Source of the DNA: Nageia nagi
Taxonomy: Eukaryota > Pinophyta
DNA length: 64,000 bases
Direction: 5' to 3'
NCBI GenBank assembly: GCA_050084985.1
Contig: JBITNC010000001.1
Span: forward strand, 63,860,001 to 63,924,000
In this document: positions 47,261 to 60,145 of the stretch, piece by piece
How the letters are laid out: each line of letters opens with the position of its first letter
How positions within the stretch are numbered: the first letter of the stretch is position 1
Position numbers and translations under genes: made by a program
Notes under the pieces: generated by a model
Told to the model about the DNA's origin: nothing
Seen by the model: the letters and a program-made list of their open reading frames with translations, nothing else
Database searches by the model: none

Positions 47261-47749
47261 TGTTAGAATGTATAATGCATTATTGTAAATATTATGTAAT
47301 AATATTCTATGTAAGTTCACTAATACTTAAGGGTATCATTTGATACTTTAAGTATTTTAGTGAATATTATAATATAACTTGTCCTACACTCCATGTCATG
47401 AGCATGCCCCTTGGGTAAAAGGATGTGCATGTCATGCTTTTGTACATTGGATAAATGGGTGATCCAAAGAGGGATTTTGGCCTATAAATAAAAGGCTCCC
47501 TCTTTGTGATTATACACCAATTTGTGGAGTAAAGTTATGCTAAAGGATAGTGTTTAGGAGGATTGTAAGAGAGTTCTATTTGTGATTTAAGTAAAGATCT
47601 AGTTAGTGGATGTACTCCTAGTTGGAGGAACCACTTACATATTGTGTTATCTTTGTGAAATTACTTTGTGAGTTTGTTAGATGTGTATTGTGAGCTTTCA
47701 TGTGATCTTGGGAGTTTAGGATTGTTTATGTTATAGTGCAATTCCTTCA
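47261..47749 (+). repeat. Copia-2 3' LTR (489 bp)
   Basis: It starts TGTTAGAATG and ends CAATTCCTTCA. Confidence 0.93.
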
Positions 47750-47874
47750 TATTCCTTTTATCCCATCCTCTTTTGAACATTGAGTCATCCTTCCTTCAAC
47801 ATCCCTTTATGCATACCAATGTCTTCCTTCTATAGCTTTGCCCACTATCACTAAGGTTAAGCCTTGTACTTGTA

Positions 47875-48445
47875 TGATTATCTCTTTATGTTTGGACATT
47901 AGCATTATTGCATGATATCTTGAGTTATTTGTATGTTACATTAAGATAGTGCACACCTACATGAGACATTAGGGTTTTAGTATGAGATCTTGTCTATATT
48001 GGCTAGATGTATCAGCTATACATTGCATTTATTAATCCATTTGTGATGTGATTTAGCCTTGGTACCTAGACATTGCATATTATGGGTTAAATTACATGTT
48101 TTTGGCATCATAAGTGAGACATTAGGTTTTTAGATTGAGATACAACCTTCCACACTTGGAATTTGGGTTTCCTTCACATAATTGAAGTGATTTTACATAT
48201 TTAAATATTTATTCTCACATTGGATGATGAGACATTAAGTTTGGAATGATATTTTGGTATTACATGAATGCGATCTTTCATTGGGAGTGATATCTCCCTC
48301 TCCTAGGGACATATTTGGAATTTTTGACATTTATTTCTTACTTGGCATGGTTTGTTCCATTCTTTAGAGCATTAAGATAATTTTGTGCGATTAGATTAGC
48401 TTTAATATGAATATTTAAGAGTGAGCCCTAGTTTGGATCATTACA
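47875..48445 (+). repeat. Element A 3' LTR, right portion
   Basis: It aligns with 19591-20148 of the 5' LTR and ends GGATCATTACA, the CA end that the 5' LTR has lost. The next bases are TTTAA, the decayed partner of TTGAG at 18642-18646. Confidence 0.88.
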
Positions 48446-49768
48446 TTTAATGCAATAACTTTAACTCATTTTTTGAAGTATTCCATAGCTATAATAATAA
48501 ACTTGACCTTCCCTTGAATGTGGATTAATAACTTCTATGAAATCAAGTTCCCAAATAGAGAAAAGACATGGAAATACTATCATATTCAAATATTGAGAAA
48601 GAGTAACCTATAAATTAACATTCTTTTGACTTTGCAAATATTTCTTAACATACTTGTAATAATCATTTTGCATTGAAGATAATTAATATCCCAATCTCAA
48701 AATATTTTTATAAACTAATTTTTTCCATTAAAATGATCACAATGCATTCCATCATAAGCTTTCTCTAAGGTTGAATTAATCTCATAGGATTGAAGTAATT
48801 GAAGGAATTCACCTTCAAAAGATATTCTATACAAAAAATCTCAAATAATAACATACTTTGAAGCCATTTTTTTAAATCTTATTTTTTTATTTTTATTGAA
48901 ATCACTTGGAAAAGAACCATCTTTCAAATATGCATAAATGCCTTCATACTAAGGAGAAACCATAACATATTTACTAGAAAAGCATGCAACTTCAATGAAA
49001 TCTTCATCAATTAAATTATGAGAAGGATTTTCAAAATTCTTGATGGTGAGGATTATCTCCTTGTCTTTTATTTCAATAAGATCTAATGAATCCAAACTAC
49101 CTATAATATACACATATCTATTATTTTTTCTTGGAATATTATCAATCTCATACTCATAAACATTATGAGAATATTATATATTATTTCCTTATCTGGCTAA
49201 ATCTTATCATATTTTATATAGTATATGCCATTTATTTTCTTAAAAACTAATTTAGAATCACTATATACCTTAATATTTTTCACTTTCAAAAGAATTATAA
49301 CTTTTAATCCCAAAATAAGTTCTTCACATTCAACTAGATTGTTTGTGTAAGACAAACTCAATATATATGACATAGTAATCACATCATCATGAGGAGAAAC
49401 CATTATAATATGTATTTGGAATCATCAAAATATAGAGTCCATTCTTGATTTTCATTCTCTACATAGCTAACACACTTATTTGTATATTCTTCATGAAGTG
49501 GAGAATAATCATCACTAATATAATATATTATATATATATATAATATATATATTATATATATATATTATATTATATATTTAACTTGTCCTTTTATAGCCTT
49601 TTGGAAGATGAAAATAATATCAAACTTTTATAATAACATAAACCACTTAGTATTCCATCTAGAAAGATGAGGTTTGGATAAAAATGTATCCCAAAGATAT
49701 TAACTAGCTATTGCAACCTTGTGCAATGGGTACATTGTATATTAATAATTTTTCTCTTTGATTTTAAG
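48446..49768 (-). pseudogene. G0 Tat pol: end of RNase H, second RNase H (aRH), integrase N-terminus
   Basis: Reading left from 49768, the first RNase H ends with FLSKPHLSRWNTKWFMLL and QKAIKGQV (near 49590-49690). A second RNase H follows (WTLYFDDSKYI near 49440, then SYTNNLVECEELILGLKVI and VYSDSKLVF, 49197-49403). This extra aRH copy between the first RNase H and integrase marks the Tat lineage. Next come a decayed HHCC finger (GMHCDHFNGKN near 48770, QCK) and the integrase core start SIWELDFIEVINPHS near 48540, then FIIIAMEYFKK, a stop where Trp is expected, VKVIA and the element A insertion. Frameshifts are frequent. Confidence 0.85.
49518..49580. repeat. Palindromic (AT)n tract
   Basis: Almost pure TATATA with ATAT/TTAT interruptions. 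It lies between the two RNase H domains of G0. Confidence 0.9.
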
Positions 49769-52700
49769 TGTTATTTTTTTCTTAAAAGAGATAACATAAT
49801 TAAAACATTTAATTAATATGTATTTAATTAATAAATAAATAAGTTTACAATAAGTCATTCAAAAATTCAATTATTTTCTAATAAGGAAACAAAAATTAGG
49901 TACCTTGGAAGTGATCGAGTTGAAATCTTTTTCTTGGACATCATTTTCCCTTCCCCCAACTTGATCTCTTCATCCTCAACAATTTCCCCCTCCTCTTCAT
50001 TTGCAAAAATCCTTATGGTAGGTTAGCATAAGAGGTTGCCCTTCCACTAGACCTGTCAACTTTCTGGAGTCATGGAGTGGCCCAACGATAATGTTATCTC
50101 TAAAATGCACACAACTAGTAGTAGATTCCAAGATATCTTGAAAAACAAGAAAATAGAAACTAGAAAAAAAAATGATTGAGAGAATGAGGTACCCATGCTA
50201 GTAGTATTCTACTCTTCTATAGGCAATTAAGCAAGCAAATGGAAGGAGAGATGGGCATTGAGATTAGAATAGTAAGAGGAAAGTTAAATAGTTGATGTAA
50301 AAGTGATGTGACATAGTGGTTAATGTGTTGATGGTGATGGATAGCAAAGAACCCTACTAGTAAGGGTATTTTTTACATCTCATTGATTTTACTATCAGTG
50401 TAGAAGTGGAAGCCATCACACTATTTTGTAGCTTAACTATTGAGGGAAGCTATGTGGCATCTCATCCAATTTGCACTTGACATGTTCTAAGGTTCCAATG
50501 CCCAAAAAGTGACTAATAGTAGTATTAATCATGGTTTGAAATTAACAAACCTAGAACCAAAATATGGTAAAATATATTCAATGTAGGACTTTTGAATTGC
50601 TCACTCACTTCATTATTCCTAATAAAGCTAAGAGCAAAGTACACATCATATTTGTTCTACTCTCTTTATGTCAAAGTACCTCATTACTTGTAAGCCCACT
50701 AAAATAATTTATTATTCACTGAATGTTCTCTATTTACTTCAATGTTTCTCTTTTCATTTTTGTGATCCATGTGCTTCCTTCTCCAACTCTTTACAATAGC
50801 AGATGATTCCTAAAAAATGATGTTGACAATCAACAACATTGTATATTCGTACAAATATTTAATAACAACACTTTTTTGAAAAAATGAAATAAAGAAATCA
50901 ATTTGCATTAATTTGTATCACTAATAATTCCCATAAGAATATTCTCCATGTTTGAAATGAAGAAATCAATTTGCATCCCTCGTAGCAATGTTCCTTGCAA
51001 TAGTCCTAGGGATAAACTTGGTTGTAGAGCTGTAGTCATCGCATAATCAAAGGTTTTTCACAACCTTAGTAACTTTTTCAATAGATTCTTTAATAACCTC
51101 AATGTAATTGCCAACTTTTCTAAGCAATTATTTATCTTTAGATTTCATATCATTCAACACCGGTATTGTATTTGGAAATATAATCTACTATCTTCATCTT
51201 ACTTGATAGTTTCTTCAAATCACCATAGATCTCATGTGTTTAATCTATCTCATCAAATAACTCATATGCATTCTTTATGTTTCACCCATTGACTTCGCCC
51301 AAGTAAGTACACTTTCATGCTTATCCTTCCCTTGCATTTATCTTCTCTCCTCTTTTCCTCTCTCTTGGCACTTTGCATTTGGGATCATCATGCAACCTTA
51401 TGTTCAATGTAAGCATGCATAAATAATTCATATCTTCCTAGCAGATTCTTCAATGGTGCCACCCCATTTAAGCTCATATTGATTTTATGATATAATAGCT
51501 TTAACAAAATCTGAACTGCATTGCATCTTATACTATAAGTTGCCCCAAAAATTCTTACCCAAACCATGAAACTTTGTAGATGGATGTAATATAGAAATAT
51601 TTTTTGTATCTCATTTTGTCAAGTGTATTATATTAATTGGCTCGATTTCATTTATTAATCAATTTAAATAGTAAATAACATACATTCCTTTTATAATATA
51701 GAAAGAAAACCTTCACTGTATTATAATCTATAAGTTTTTTCTAATAATTTAAATAAATAATAAAAAAATAAAATATTATACATATTTTTAATTATGTTAA
51801 AAAACATTTACATATGATTTAGATGTGAACAAAATTATATATATATATGAAGGATAAACCTCAAGCATCAATGCTTCATTATAAATGGCAATTTAGAATC
51901 ATTCATATTGTTTTGAGGATAAAGAGTATTTCTAACTTATAAATAAGTTTTTTTTTGGTTAATTCAAGGTGTTGTAGGCTATCCTAGATTCAAAGGTATA
52001 TAAAGGTATAATATAGCACCTCAACTAGATAAGGAACATGTGTAGGAAATGAATTATATTATAATCCTATATTGAGTTTCTCCTTAGAGAATAATTAATC
52101 ATCTACATACATGCTATTTTTATCACATATGGTAATATAGATTTTAAAAAGATCTAAATCCATTGTATGTCTAGTATTATGTGCAATCATATTATAATAT
52201 GTATATTTAAAAATATCTATATTTAGCTTGAGATATTTAATATTGAAATTACAGTTAACTAACTATATCAATAATTTTTTTTATATATAAAAATTTAATA
52301 ATATGGTATCATATTAATAATATAATATTTTTATATTATAACATTTGGTGGTTGATTACAAGTAGTATTTTAATTTTTCTTTATGCATATCTCACTACTC
52401 ATATCATGGAAACATATTGACAACTAAGAAATCTCATATAATTAACATAGTTATTACCTCCTCAAATTGATATATTCATCAAAGAATTGATATTTATTTC
52501 ACATATCTCACATAATAACAAGGTTGTTATTCTTTAATTGCTAACATCCCTCCATACAATGTTATTCAAGGGTGTAAATGAATAATGGATGATTTGTTAT
52601 AATATGGAAATATTTTAATATAACTTAATATATTAATTGTAGTCATCCTATTTTTAGATGGTCATATTAATCATCTTGTTTATTATACTATTATATTGTA

Positions 52701-54735
52701 ATATTTATTTTAATAATAATCTATCTTCTATAGTAGATAGGTAATATTATTGTCATACATTGTGTTTTTATATCTTAATTATACTTCAAAATATATTACA
52801 AACCATATTAATAAATATAGATATGGAGTTTAAACTTATTAAATATAAAAATTTATTGTCAAGAGAAGTAATTTATCAAATGCAAATTTTTCATTTTGTG
52901 CATAATTATGGAAACAAATATCTTTTGAGAACTTCATCTCTTTCTATCAATAGGAGTTAAATTATGTGTTATGAATGTCATGGATAAGTAAAACTAAAAT
53001 ATTTGAATGTATTCATTGAAAACTTTACTTTATTAAGAATTGTACTAAGAGATTATATGAATTCTAAAATTCATTAGTTTATATTTGAATCTTATTATAC
53101 ATATTTTTGTAGGTTATTATATTATAATTACAAAATAATCATCAAAGCATTCTAAAAAGTATTAATAATTATATAGACTAAAAAATTCAAATCTTTTATA
53201 ATGAAAAATATCAATTAGAAATTTTAATTATCTAGATAATTATAATAACTTAACATAGTACTTTATGATTATATTGTAATGCATGTTTTAGTTTTATTGT
53301 TAGTTTGATAAAGTTAGTATGAATTTTATACATTTTTCTTTCCCATATAAATTATAAATGTGACATTATATTCTTGCACAATCCTCCAAATTTTGCAACT
53401 CATAATGATCAAGGGAGCAATCCATCATATTTTAGTGGCATACAAAGATGATGCAACATATTTATGATTTTTAATACATTTCAATAGTTATAATATAATT
53501 TATATCCACTATGATGTTATGTGGATTGTCCTTATGCATTATTAAGAGGACATATCATATGTGGATACTTTATTTTATTATTATATTTTCTACTAATATG
53601 ATTACAAATTACTAGAGTAAAATAACATGCAAATACCATATTATCAAAGTGAATACATGAAAATTTCATATTCTAATGTAATAGTTGAAATTTATAATAT
53701 TATAATAAACTTTCATTTCATAAATATTTAACTATGCATTTGTTTACTATAAATTGTATGTATGATTTAAAAATTAAATACTTATATGTAATCTCTAAAA
53801 TCTAATGAATATAAATTATTTATCAATTATTCAAGATCTTATAAATTCTTTTTATGTATAATCTTAACAATTTACATGATAATAAAATAAATAATAATAA
53901 TTGAAAAACAAACTAGAATAATAATAACAATAATAATAATAATAATGTAAGTATAATAATTCAAAAATAATTGTGAAAAATTATCTTGATTTGTAGAGGC
54001 ATTTTGAAAAAAAAATAAAAAAGTATATCCTTATGGACATATCAATAATTTTTTACTTTCAAAAGCATTAAAGAATAACAATTTTTATTAAGTTATAAGT
54101 TAATAGTTATAATAGTAAAATATAAATATGTAGTATTAGTAAAAATATTTTATCAGAATTAATAATTCTAAATTGATCGAAATGATTGGGAAAATAAATC
54201 TTTATTGTAAATATAACCTTCTTGTAATCATAAGACATTAATTATGTGTTTGCACCTATAGGAATTGTAATCTAATAAAATATTTTTGATATTCACAAGA
54301 ACGAATATTTCATTTAATCAAATAAAAGTTGAAGTAAATAATAAGATAGATGTTGAACTACACTTTTTTAGATATATCATTAGAAAACAAAATAACATCC
54401 ACATAAGAAATATTAAAATTCAAATGGAAAATGTTATATTCAATCAAATAAAAAATATTATATACAATAATTACAAATGAAGTTAAATAATAATATACTT
54501 ACGGAAAGTATTCAATAAAAATAAGTTCATATCTATTTCAAAGAATGATATTGAACTATCATTTTTTAAAAGATCAAATTCGTAATTAATAGCACATTGT
54601 ATTATGGTAAATTTTTTTTAATATAAAAATTAAATCCAAAAGCTAAAAACTATTTTATGGTCAGCCTACTCTCTAGCAAATTCTCAACCATTGAATTGAA
54701 AATGAGCTTCCAAAGCTCAAAGGAGGATGCCTACA
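49769..54735. mobile_element. Unclassified 5-kb AT-rich insertion in G0 RNase H
   Basis: The G0 RNase H is cut between KLYFITL (near 54740, minus) and KIKEKNY (near 49755). The inserted block starts TGTTATTTTT at 49769 and ends GATGCCTACA at 54735, giving TG...CA ends, but I see no LTR pair and no clean target duplication. Minus-strand protein-like remnants occur at about 49925-50010 (EEEGEIVEDEEIKLGEGKM before a donor-like AAGGTACC) and 51145-51560 (ELKWGGTIEESARK, KNAYELFDEID, DLKKLSSKMK). The stretch 51560-54700 is extremely AT-rich with no recognisable coding. Confidence 0.45.
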
Positions 54736-55700
54736 ATGTAATAAAGTATAATTTATTAATAAGAATATACCTTATCTCATAATTAATCAATGTATTGCTA
54801 ACATAATAAATGGTTCTTTCTTTATTTTATTTATCTTTTTTAGAAAGCATTTCCCCTAATGATTTTAATGTGGCTAAAATATAAAGCAACACTTATTTTC
54901 ATCAAGAGGAGCTAAGATAGGATCATTAGAAAGATAATTTGTATTTCTTCAAAGGAATTTTGGGACTTTTGATCCCATACAAACTTAGTATATTTCTTCA
55001 AAAAATGGATAAATGGAGAACTCCCATTGGTCAATTGAGCAATGAATCTCCTAATTATTTGAACTTTACCTTGAAGATTTCTTATCTCATTCAAATTATC
55101 TGGTGGAGTATTGTTTGAAATAACTTTTAATTTATTTGGATCCACTTCAATTACTTTTATAGAAATGATTAAGCTAAGTAATTATTCTGAAGAACCACTA
55201 AAAGTATACTTTTGGGGTTTCAACCTCAACTTATACTTCCTTAACCTTTTAAACATGAATATTAATTATAAAAACATGACCCTCTTTTCTTTTAATTTGC
55301 TAAAATATAATCCATATATCCATCAAGATAATCATGAATCAAATCATGAAACATAGCCACCATAGCTCTTTGATATGTGGTTGTTGTATTCTTAAGATCA
55401 AATAAAATAAATACACAAAAAAATATTCCCCATGGAGTAATGAAATTTATCTTATGTTGATAATATAGATTAATATTTATCTAATTATAATATAAAAAGT
55501 CATCAATGAATGATAATATGTGAAGACTCTAAAAATGGAACATAATGTTTTTTTGTTACAAACATAAAAACTATAATATTTTCTAACAAATTCCATACAC
55601 TTGATTGATAACAATGCAATGCATATTAGGGATACATATATCCATGCCACAAGATGATCTAACATCGATCTCAATCTAAGAGAAATCTAAAATCCTAATT
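54736..55700 (-). pseudogene. G0 Tat RT and start of RNase H
   Basis: The minus strand reads FITPWGIFFCV (55430), TYQRAMVAMFHDLIHD (55350), then YMDY at 55307-55318 where YVDD is required, so a catalytic Asp is lost. After frameshifts come EVDPNKLKVI, EIRNLQGKVQIIRRFIAQL and FVWDQKSQNSFEEIQ (54912-55145), then DPILAPLDENKC, KERTIYYVSNTLINYEIRY and LYFITL (54740-54900). These are the RT thumb and RNase H start of Tat elements. Sequence upstream of 55500 is too decayed to align confidently. Confidence 0.82.
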
Positions 55701-57821
55701 GAAGTTCAGCATAAGGACAACAATTTAAGTTCCTAGTCTTTATTTGGCATAAAATATTTTTTGTTAAAACAAACCTTGGGAATCAAATCAAAACAAGGTC
55801 CTAAATATCTCTTGGGTTCCTCAAAATAAATAATCATTCGTTATAAAATGATATAAGCAAAAGTAATTATAGATTACTTTTTATTTTAATAAGCTTAATC
55901 CAAAAATATAGAGATGTTAACCTTACTACAAAATTACAAGGGTAAGGGAGGTCACTCATCAAACCCCAACATAATTATTCCAAAGGAATGCATACTAATA
56001 CTTATTCCCATAAGATAATTAGAAACAACATTCATTAGCTTTCCACAACACACCATTAGTGATCACAACTTAATTTTCCATAATCAGTTTTAATTCCACT
56101 AAAGTCCTAATTTCCTAAATATAGTTCAATAAAAGAAAAGATACTTTAAATTTATTACCACAATCAAAGGGTAATCAAATTTTATGGAGAAATTCATAGA
56201 TTTCACAAAACAAAATTGTCATTAGTTCTCTTCATAGTTTCCATTGAACTCATTTTATTGAATAATAAAAAGTGATCTTGAATTACTTTTTAAGAAAACA
56301 TATAATCTTTTAAGAAAACAAACAATTCATGTTACCATATTAAGATAATCCAATAACAATCTAAACCAAGATCATTATTACAAAATTCAATAGAACATTT
56401 GACAATAGTCACAAACTTAACAAGAGAATCCCACCATGACTACAAGAGGGATCACATGATACAATTTTGATACAATCTTGTCCCAATATATTTTCCTATC
56501 CCCAAAAGCTTCAGCATACAAGAGAAACACAACCTACATACTTCTTAGCAACTTTTCATAGATGTGAGAATACAATAGTAAGATCCTAATCAAAATGTAG
56601 AAAGATTCCCAATATCTTTTTAAAATAATGAAGGCACTATAAATGAATCAATAATAGAATAATCAACAATGATATGATAACCACAATGGAAAACACTTAA
56701 TTAAGAAAACATTCTCTTATTACTATTACTAGAATAAATATCATACATGTATTGAGACATAATTATTATTTCAAAGGAACTAGACATGAATACCAATACT
56801 TGATATTACACCCAATCATTACATCAATAGTTTCCTACTAGATAACAAATAAAATCACTTAAATCAAACTACATTACCATAACCACTAGAGGCCATCATT
56901 ATGTAAGAATAAATCCAAATAAGTAACCTTTTAGCAATTTAGAGAAATTCAACAGCAACAAAAAAGGAAAAAAAACAATTTCTCAAAGGAATCCACACTG
57001 CACTTCAAAGCAAAACAAGTAACTTCATTCTATATTCACATTCAGATCTATAATAGGAAGGCAATTGAGAGTGAGATACAATATATTTGTGAATCCAAAT
57101 CAAACCAAAGGCCAAGGTGAGGCCCCAAAATAGGTATATCTTCACCTATACTAATGTTATTTTTCCCATGCATATGCAATAAAACTAAAATGCCCTAATA
57201 ATAATATATTAATTATTCTACCATGAATTATAATTCTTAGGTACTATCAATATATCTAATAGATATCATGCAATGTTTCAAGAAGATGCTAATAATGTAC
57301 CTAAAACAACTATGATATAATGCTACATAATGTATATGCCAACATGTGGATATAATCCTCATGAAATATTAAGAGTAACAATCTTAAATGCAGTACATGA
57401 TTCATAATGAATTGCCGAATAATTTTCTTGGATATATAATGATCCAAAATGTAGTAATAATACAATATACTATAATTCACCCATGGAAAAAAAACCATAA
57501 GGCTCAAATGTTATCAAAGTGACCAAAATATACCATGCAATGTTTCATGATAATATCTAGTGTACCCAATTTCCAACACAAATTATAAATATGTAGAAAT
57601 ACTTCAAACATCATTCTAATCTACTACATACATAACATTTTTAATTATTTTCCATATTTCTTAATAATTTAGACTTTAAATTAACTCATCTAAATCAAAG
57701 GAGGAAGAATCGGTCCCAAAACTCTTCACAATCCTATGGCTTTGGCTTTACTTGAAACCCTATAGAAAACCTGCAACTGCCATAGAAAGTAAAAATAGTA
57801 GCAACTCTTGAGCTTTAGTGT
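55701..57821. other. Unassigned AT-rich sequence
   Basis: It should hold the protease/gag side of G0 if that element were intact, but I recognise no motif. No tandem array is seen. Confidence 0.4.
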
Positions 57822-58760
57822 CATGACCCACCTCAAGACATTATTTGACCTCAAATACCATCGAGGATTTTAAATGAATTATATTGCATAATGTTGTGGT
57901 AATAACAAGTTTGATATGGGAATATGTGTTATTTGTGATAATTTGATGTTGGCTTTGAGATGTTTTGACATAGGTCACAGAGTGGAGAAGCGACCCAAAG
58001 ACCCTAGATACCAAATTGTGAATTAGTGATGGGAACAAAAGGGTAAGAGAGGAAATGATTGGCATTGATTCGCTGACACACCTACGACCATCATAAATCA
58101 TGTAGTTGCATGTAGAATAATTGTTGTGATTGTCAATTGCTTAATGCAAATATGCTTGTAAAAATGTGTAGATTAACCTTACTTTGCAAGATGAGGTGAC
58201 CATCATAGGTAAAGGTGTGTTTTCCCTTATTTTGTATTTTTGAAATTTGAAATTGAAATAGAGGGAAAAAGGGAATATACCTTTAGTTAAATTTTAAAAA
58301 TTATTATAAGGTTAGAAAAATAAATTTAATAGGGTAAAAATTGAATATGAGTGTCCATATTATTGCCACATAGGGATAATAGTAAAAACACTATTAGATA
58401 AAGACTAAGGTCTCCTTTTGGTATTACATGATATTTAATAGCTAGGAAAATTATAGAGTAATGACCTTACTTAGTTTTGTATTTTTGTGTTAGGTATGGA
58501 TAAGAGTTGGCACTAAATTGTAGCTAATGAAAAAGGTTCTAAAGTATTAAATGCCATTACAATCATTTACAACTTTAAACAAACCTATCCAAAAATTATT
58601 GAAGGTGTGAGGAGATGTCCATTTGGACACATTTGAGCCCCTTTAGCTATAAATAAAGGAGTAGAATGTTAGAAAAATACTAACTACCTATCTATCTATA
58701 TCTTTCTATTTTCATTTTGTTTTGGTTATTCTCAAGCTTGGATTACATGAAGAAAAGAAG
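57822..58760 (+). repeat. LTR-like segment
   Basis: It starts TGTCATGACCCACC, a common plant LTR start, and has a TATA box CTATAAATAAAGG near 58648-58660 followed by transcript-like sequence. No CA end, primer site or partner LTR was located. Confidence 0.35.
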
Positions 58761-60097
58761 TATCTCCCCTCCTTTTCCAATTCAAGGTGCATTCTTTGCA
58801 TTTTTTTATATGCCTAAGCTAAAGTAGTTTTGCTTTGATGTATTTTATAAATTGTATAAAAGTAATGTTTGAATAAGTTTTATGGAATTAATTGTGGAAA
58901 AGGTTTTATATTATGTGAAGGGATATATTGATTGTTTTACTTGTTGTAATGCATGTGGAGGTTGGTATCTTGTCTTTTTCTTTAAAAATAAAGGAATGGG
59001 ATTTTATTAATTTACCTCCTTTTATTTTTAGAAAGTCCTGAGTACATAATGCCATGTATTTTAATATATTGATGAGCTGAGCCATTTTGAAAAGTTTATG
59101 GATGCTCATACTTTGGAAAAATAATCCAATTTTTACTTTACTTTATTTATTTCTTAACTCTAGTCCCTACTATATGTTCTTTCACATTAAACCAAAATGT
59201 TTACTTGGATATTCATAGTCACATTACTTGATGTAAAACCATTTTTACTATACTTTGATAAGACCTCCTACCTTCTTCATACTCTTTCATTGGTACATGC
59301 CAGTTGGCAAGTTCGAAGAATTCAATTTTACCTCTTTGCTTTTGTCTAGAGCTTGTAGCAAAGGATGCAACGTTTAATTCCAAGTCCCTATATTTTTATT
59401 ATTATTTTTAAATAATATATTTTATGTGTTCCTTGCTTAATAGTCGATAGTTCCTTTGAGAAGCCATCTCAACTATTCGAATTTTTTTTATATACTTCCT
59501 TTTTGAGTTATGTGATGGTCATAATGCTAGTAAAGATTATAGAGTTTTGATTTTCATAGGATAAAGGCATTAATGTGAAAACCTTTTATGAATCACCATA
59601 CACTTGGGTGGATGTTTCCATGATAGTAGTATGTCACCAGTAAGAATGCAAGACATTTGTGACTTTCCTTACATAAAGAGAAATTAATGTTCCCTGCTAA
59701 GCTCCTCTCAACATAGAGTCTAATCTCCTGCTGAAAGTATGCTTATACTTTTTGGTCATAGTTGGATCTGCTCCATGAGGCTATATCATTCACTAAGAAA
59801 ACCATTCAATATACTATTAAAATTCATCTAGCTTTGGTGTATTTTTCTCTTTGTTTCCTTCTTAAACTTCATATCATCCTATAACATAGTCATCTTTTGA
59901 ATACATAGGTTTGGAATCAATAAGCAACCAAATTAGTTTATCTTATTAGATCACTATGATTTCTTACCTATCAAGAACCCACTTGACATACCTAATTGGA
60001 AACTATCTTGTCTCCATACTAATGATCAACCATTTCATATGTTCGGTTGGTGTTTGACCATATATGAATTAATAATGAACAAAATTATATATATATA

Positions 60098-60145
<48 letters not shown>

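Larger units (their letters stand above)
39442..47749 (+). mobile_element. Copia-2, Ty1/copia element of the same family as Copia-1
   Basis: LTRs at 39442-39942 and 47261-47749 bracket the same order as Copia-1: primer site, long leader, gag, protease, integrase, RT, RNase H, repeat-bearing 3' region, polypurine tract. The 3' LTR lacks 12 bases near its middle. About 30 substitutions separate the LTRs by hand count. The flanks GATTT and TATTC do not match well, so the target duplication is lost or decayed. It lies in the D block. Confidence 0.92.
33573..47874. mobile_element. D block: 14.3-kb insertion in the element A 3' LTR
   Basis: It is flanked by a 17-bp near-perfect duplication (33556-33572 and 47875-47891). 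It begins ATTTTTTT. It contains a deleted Ty3 element with 1.1-kb direct repeats and Copia-2. Without Copia-2 it is about 6.0 kb. The long duplication and T run suggest target-primed insertion on the minus strand rather than LTR integration, but this is uncertain. If the match GTTAATATT (33581-33589) also belongs to the LTR, the duplication would be about 30 bp. Confidence 0.55.
18647..48445 (+). mobile_element. LTR element A, RT-less, hosting several nested insertions
   Basis: The 5' LTR (18647-20148) and the split 3' LTR (32614-33572 and 47875-48445) match in the same orientation. A primer-binding site follows the first and a polypurine tract precedes the second. Excluding nested elements, the internal region is about 4 kb and holds one decayed frame with no RT, RNase H or integrase. 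The flanks are CTCAA and TTAAA on the coding strand of G0, a 5-bp duplication with two differences, and removing A restores the G0 integrase frame. A is therefore a non-autonomous, gag-like LTR element. Nested within are a solo LTR, Copia-1, and the D block with Copia-2. Confidence 0.8.

Noticed and set aside
39437-47754. GATTT/TATTC as the target duplication of Copia-2
   Set aside because: Only three of five bases agree, which is too weak to claim.
52760-52980. MCYECHG near 52965 as a gag zinc knuckle
   Set aside because: The required His and last Cys of CCHC are missing and a stop follows directly.
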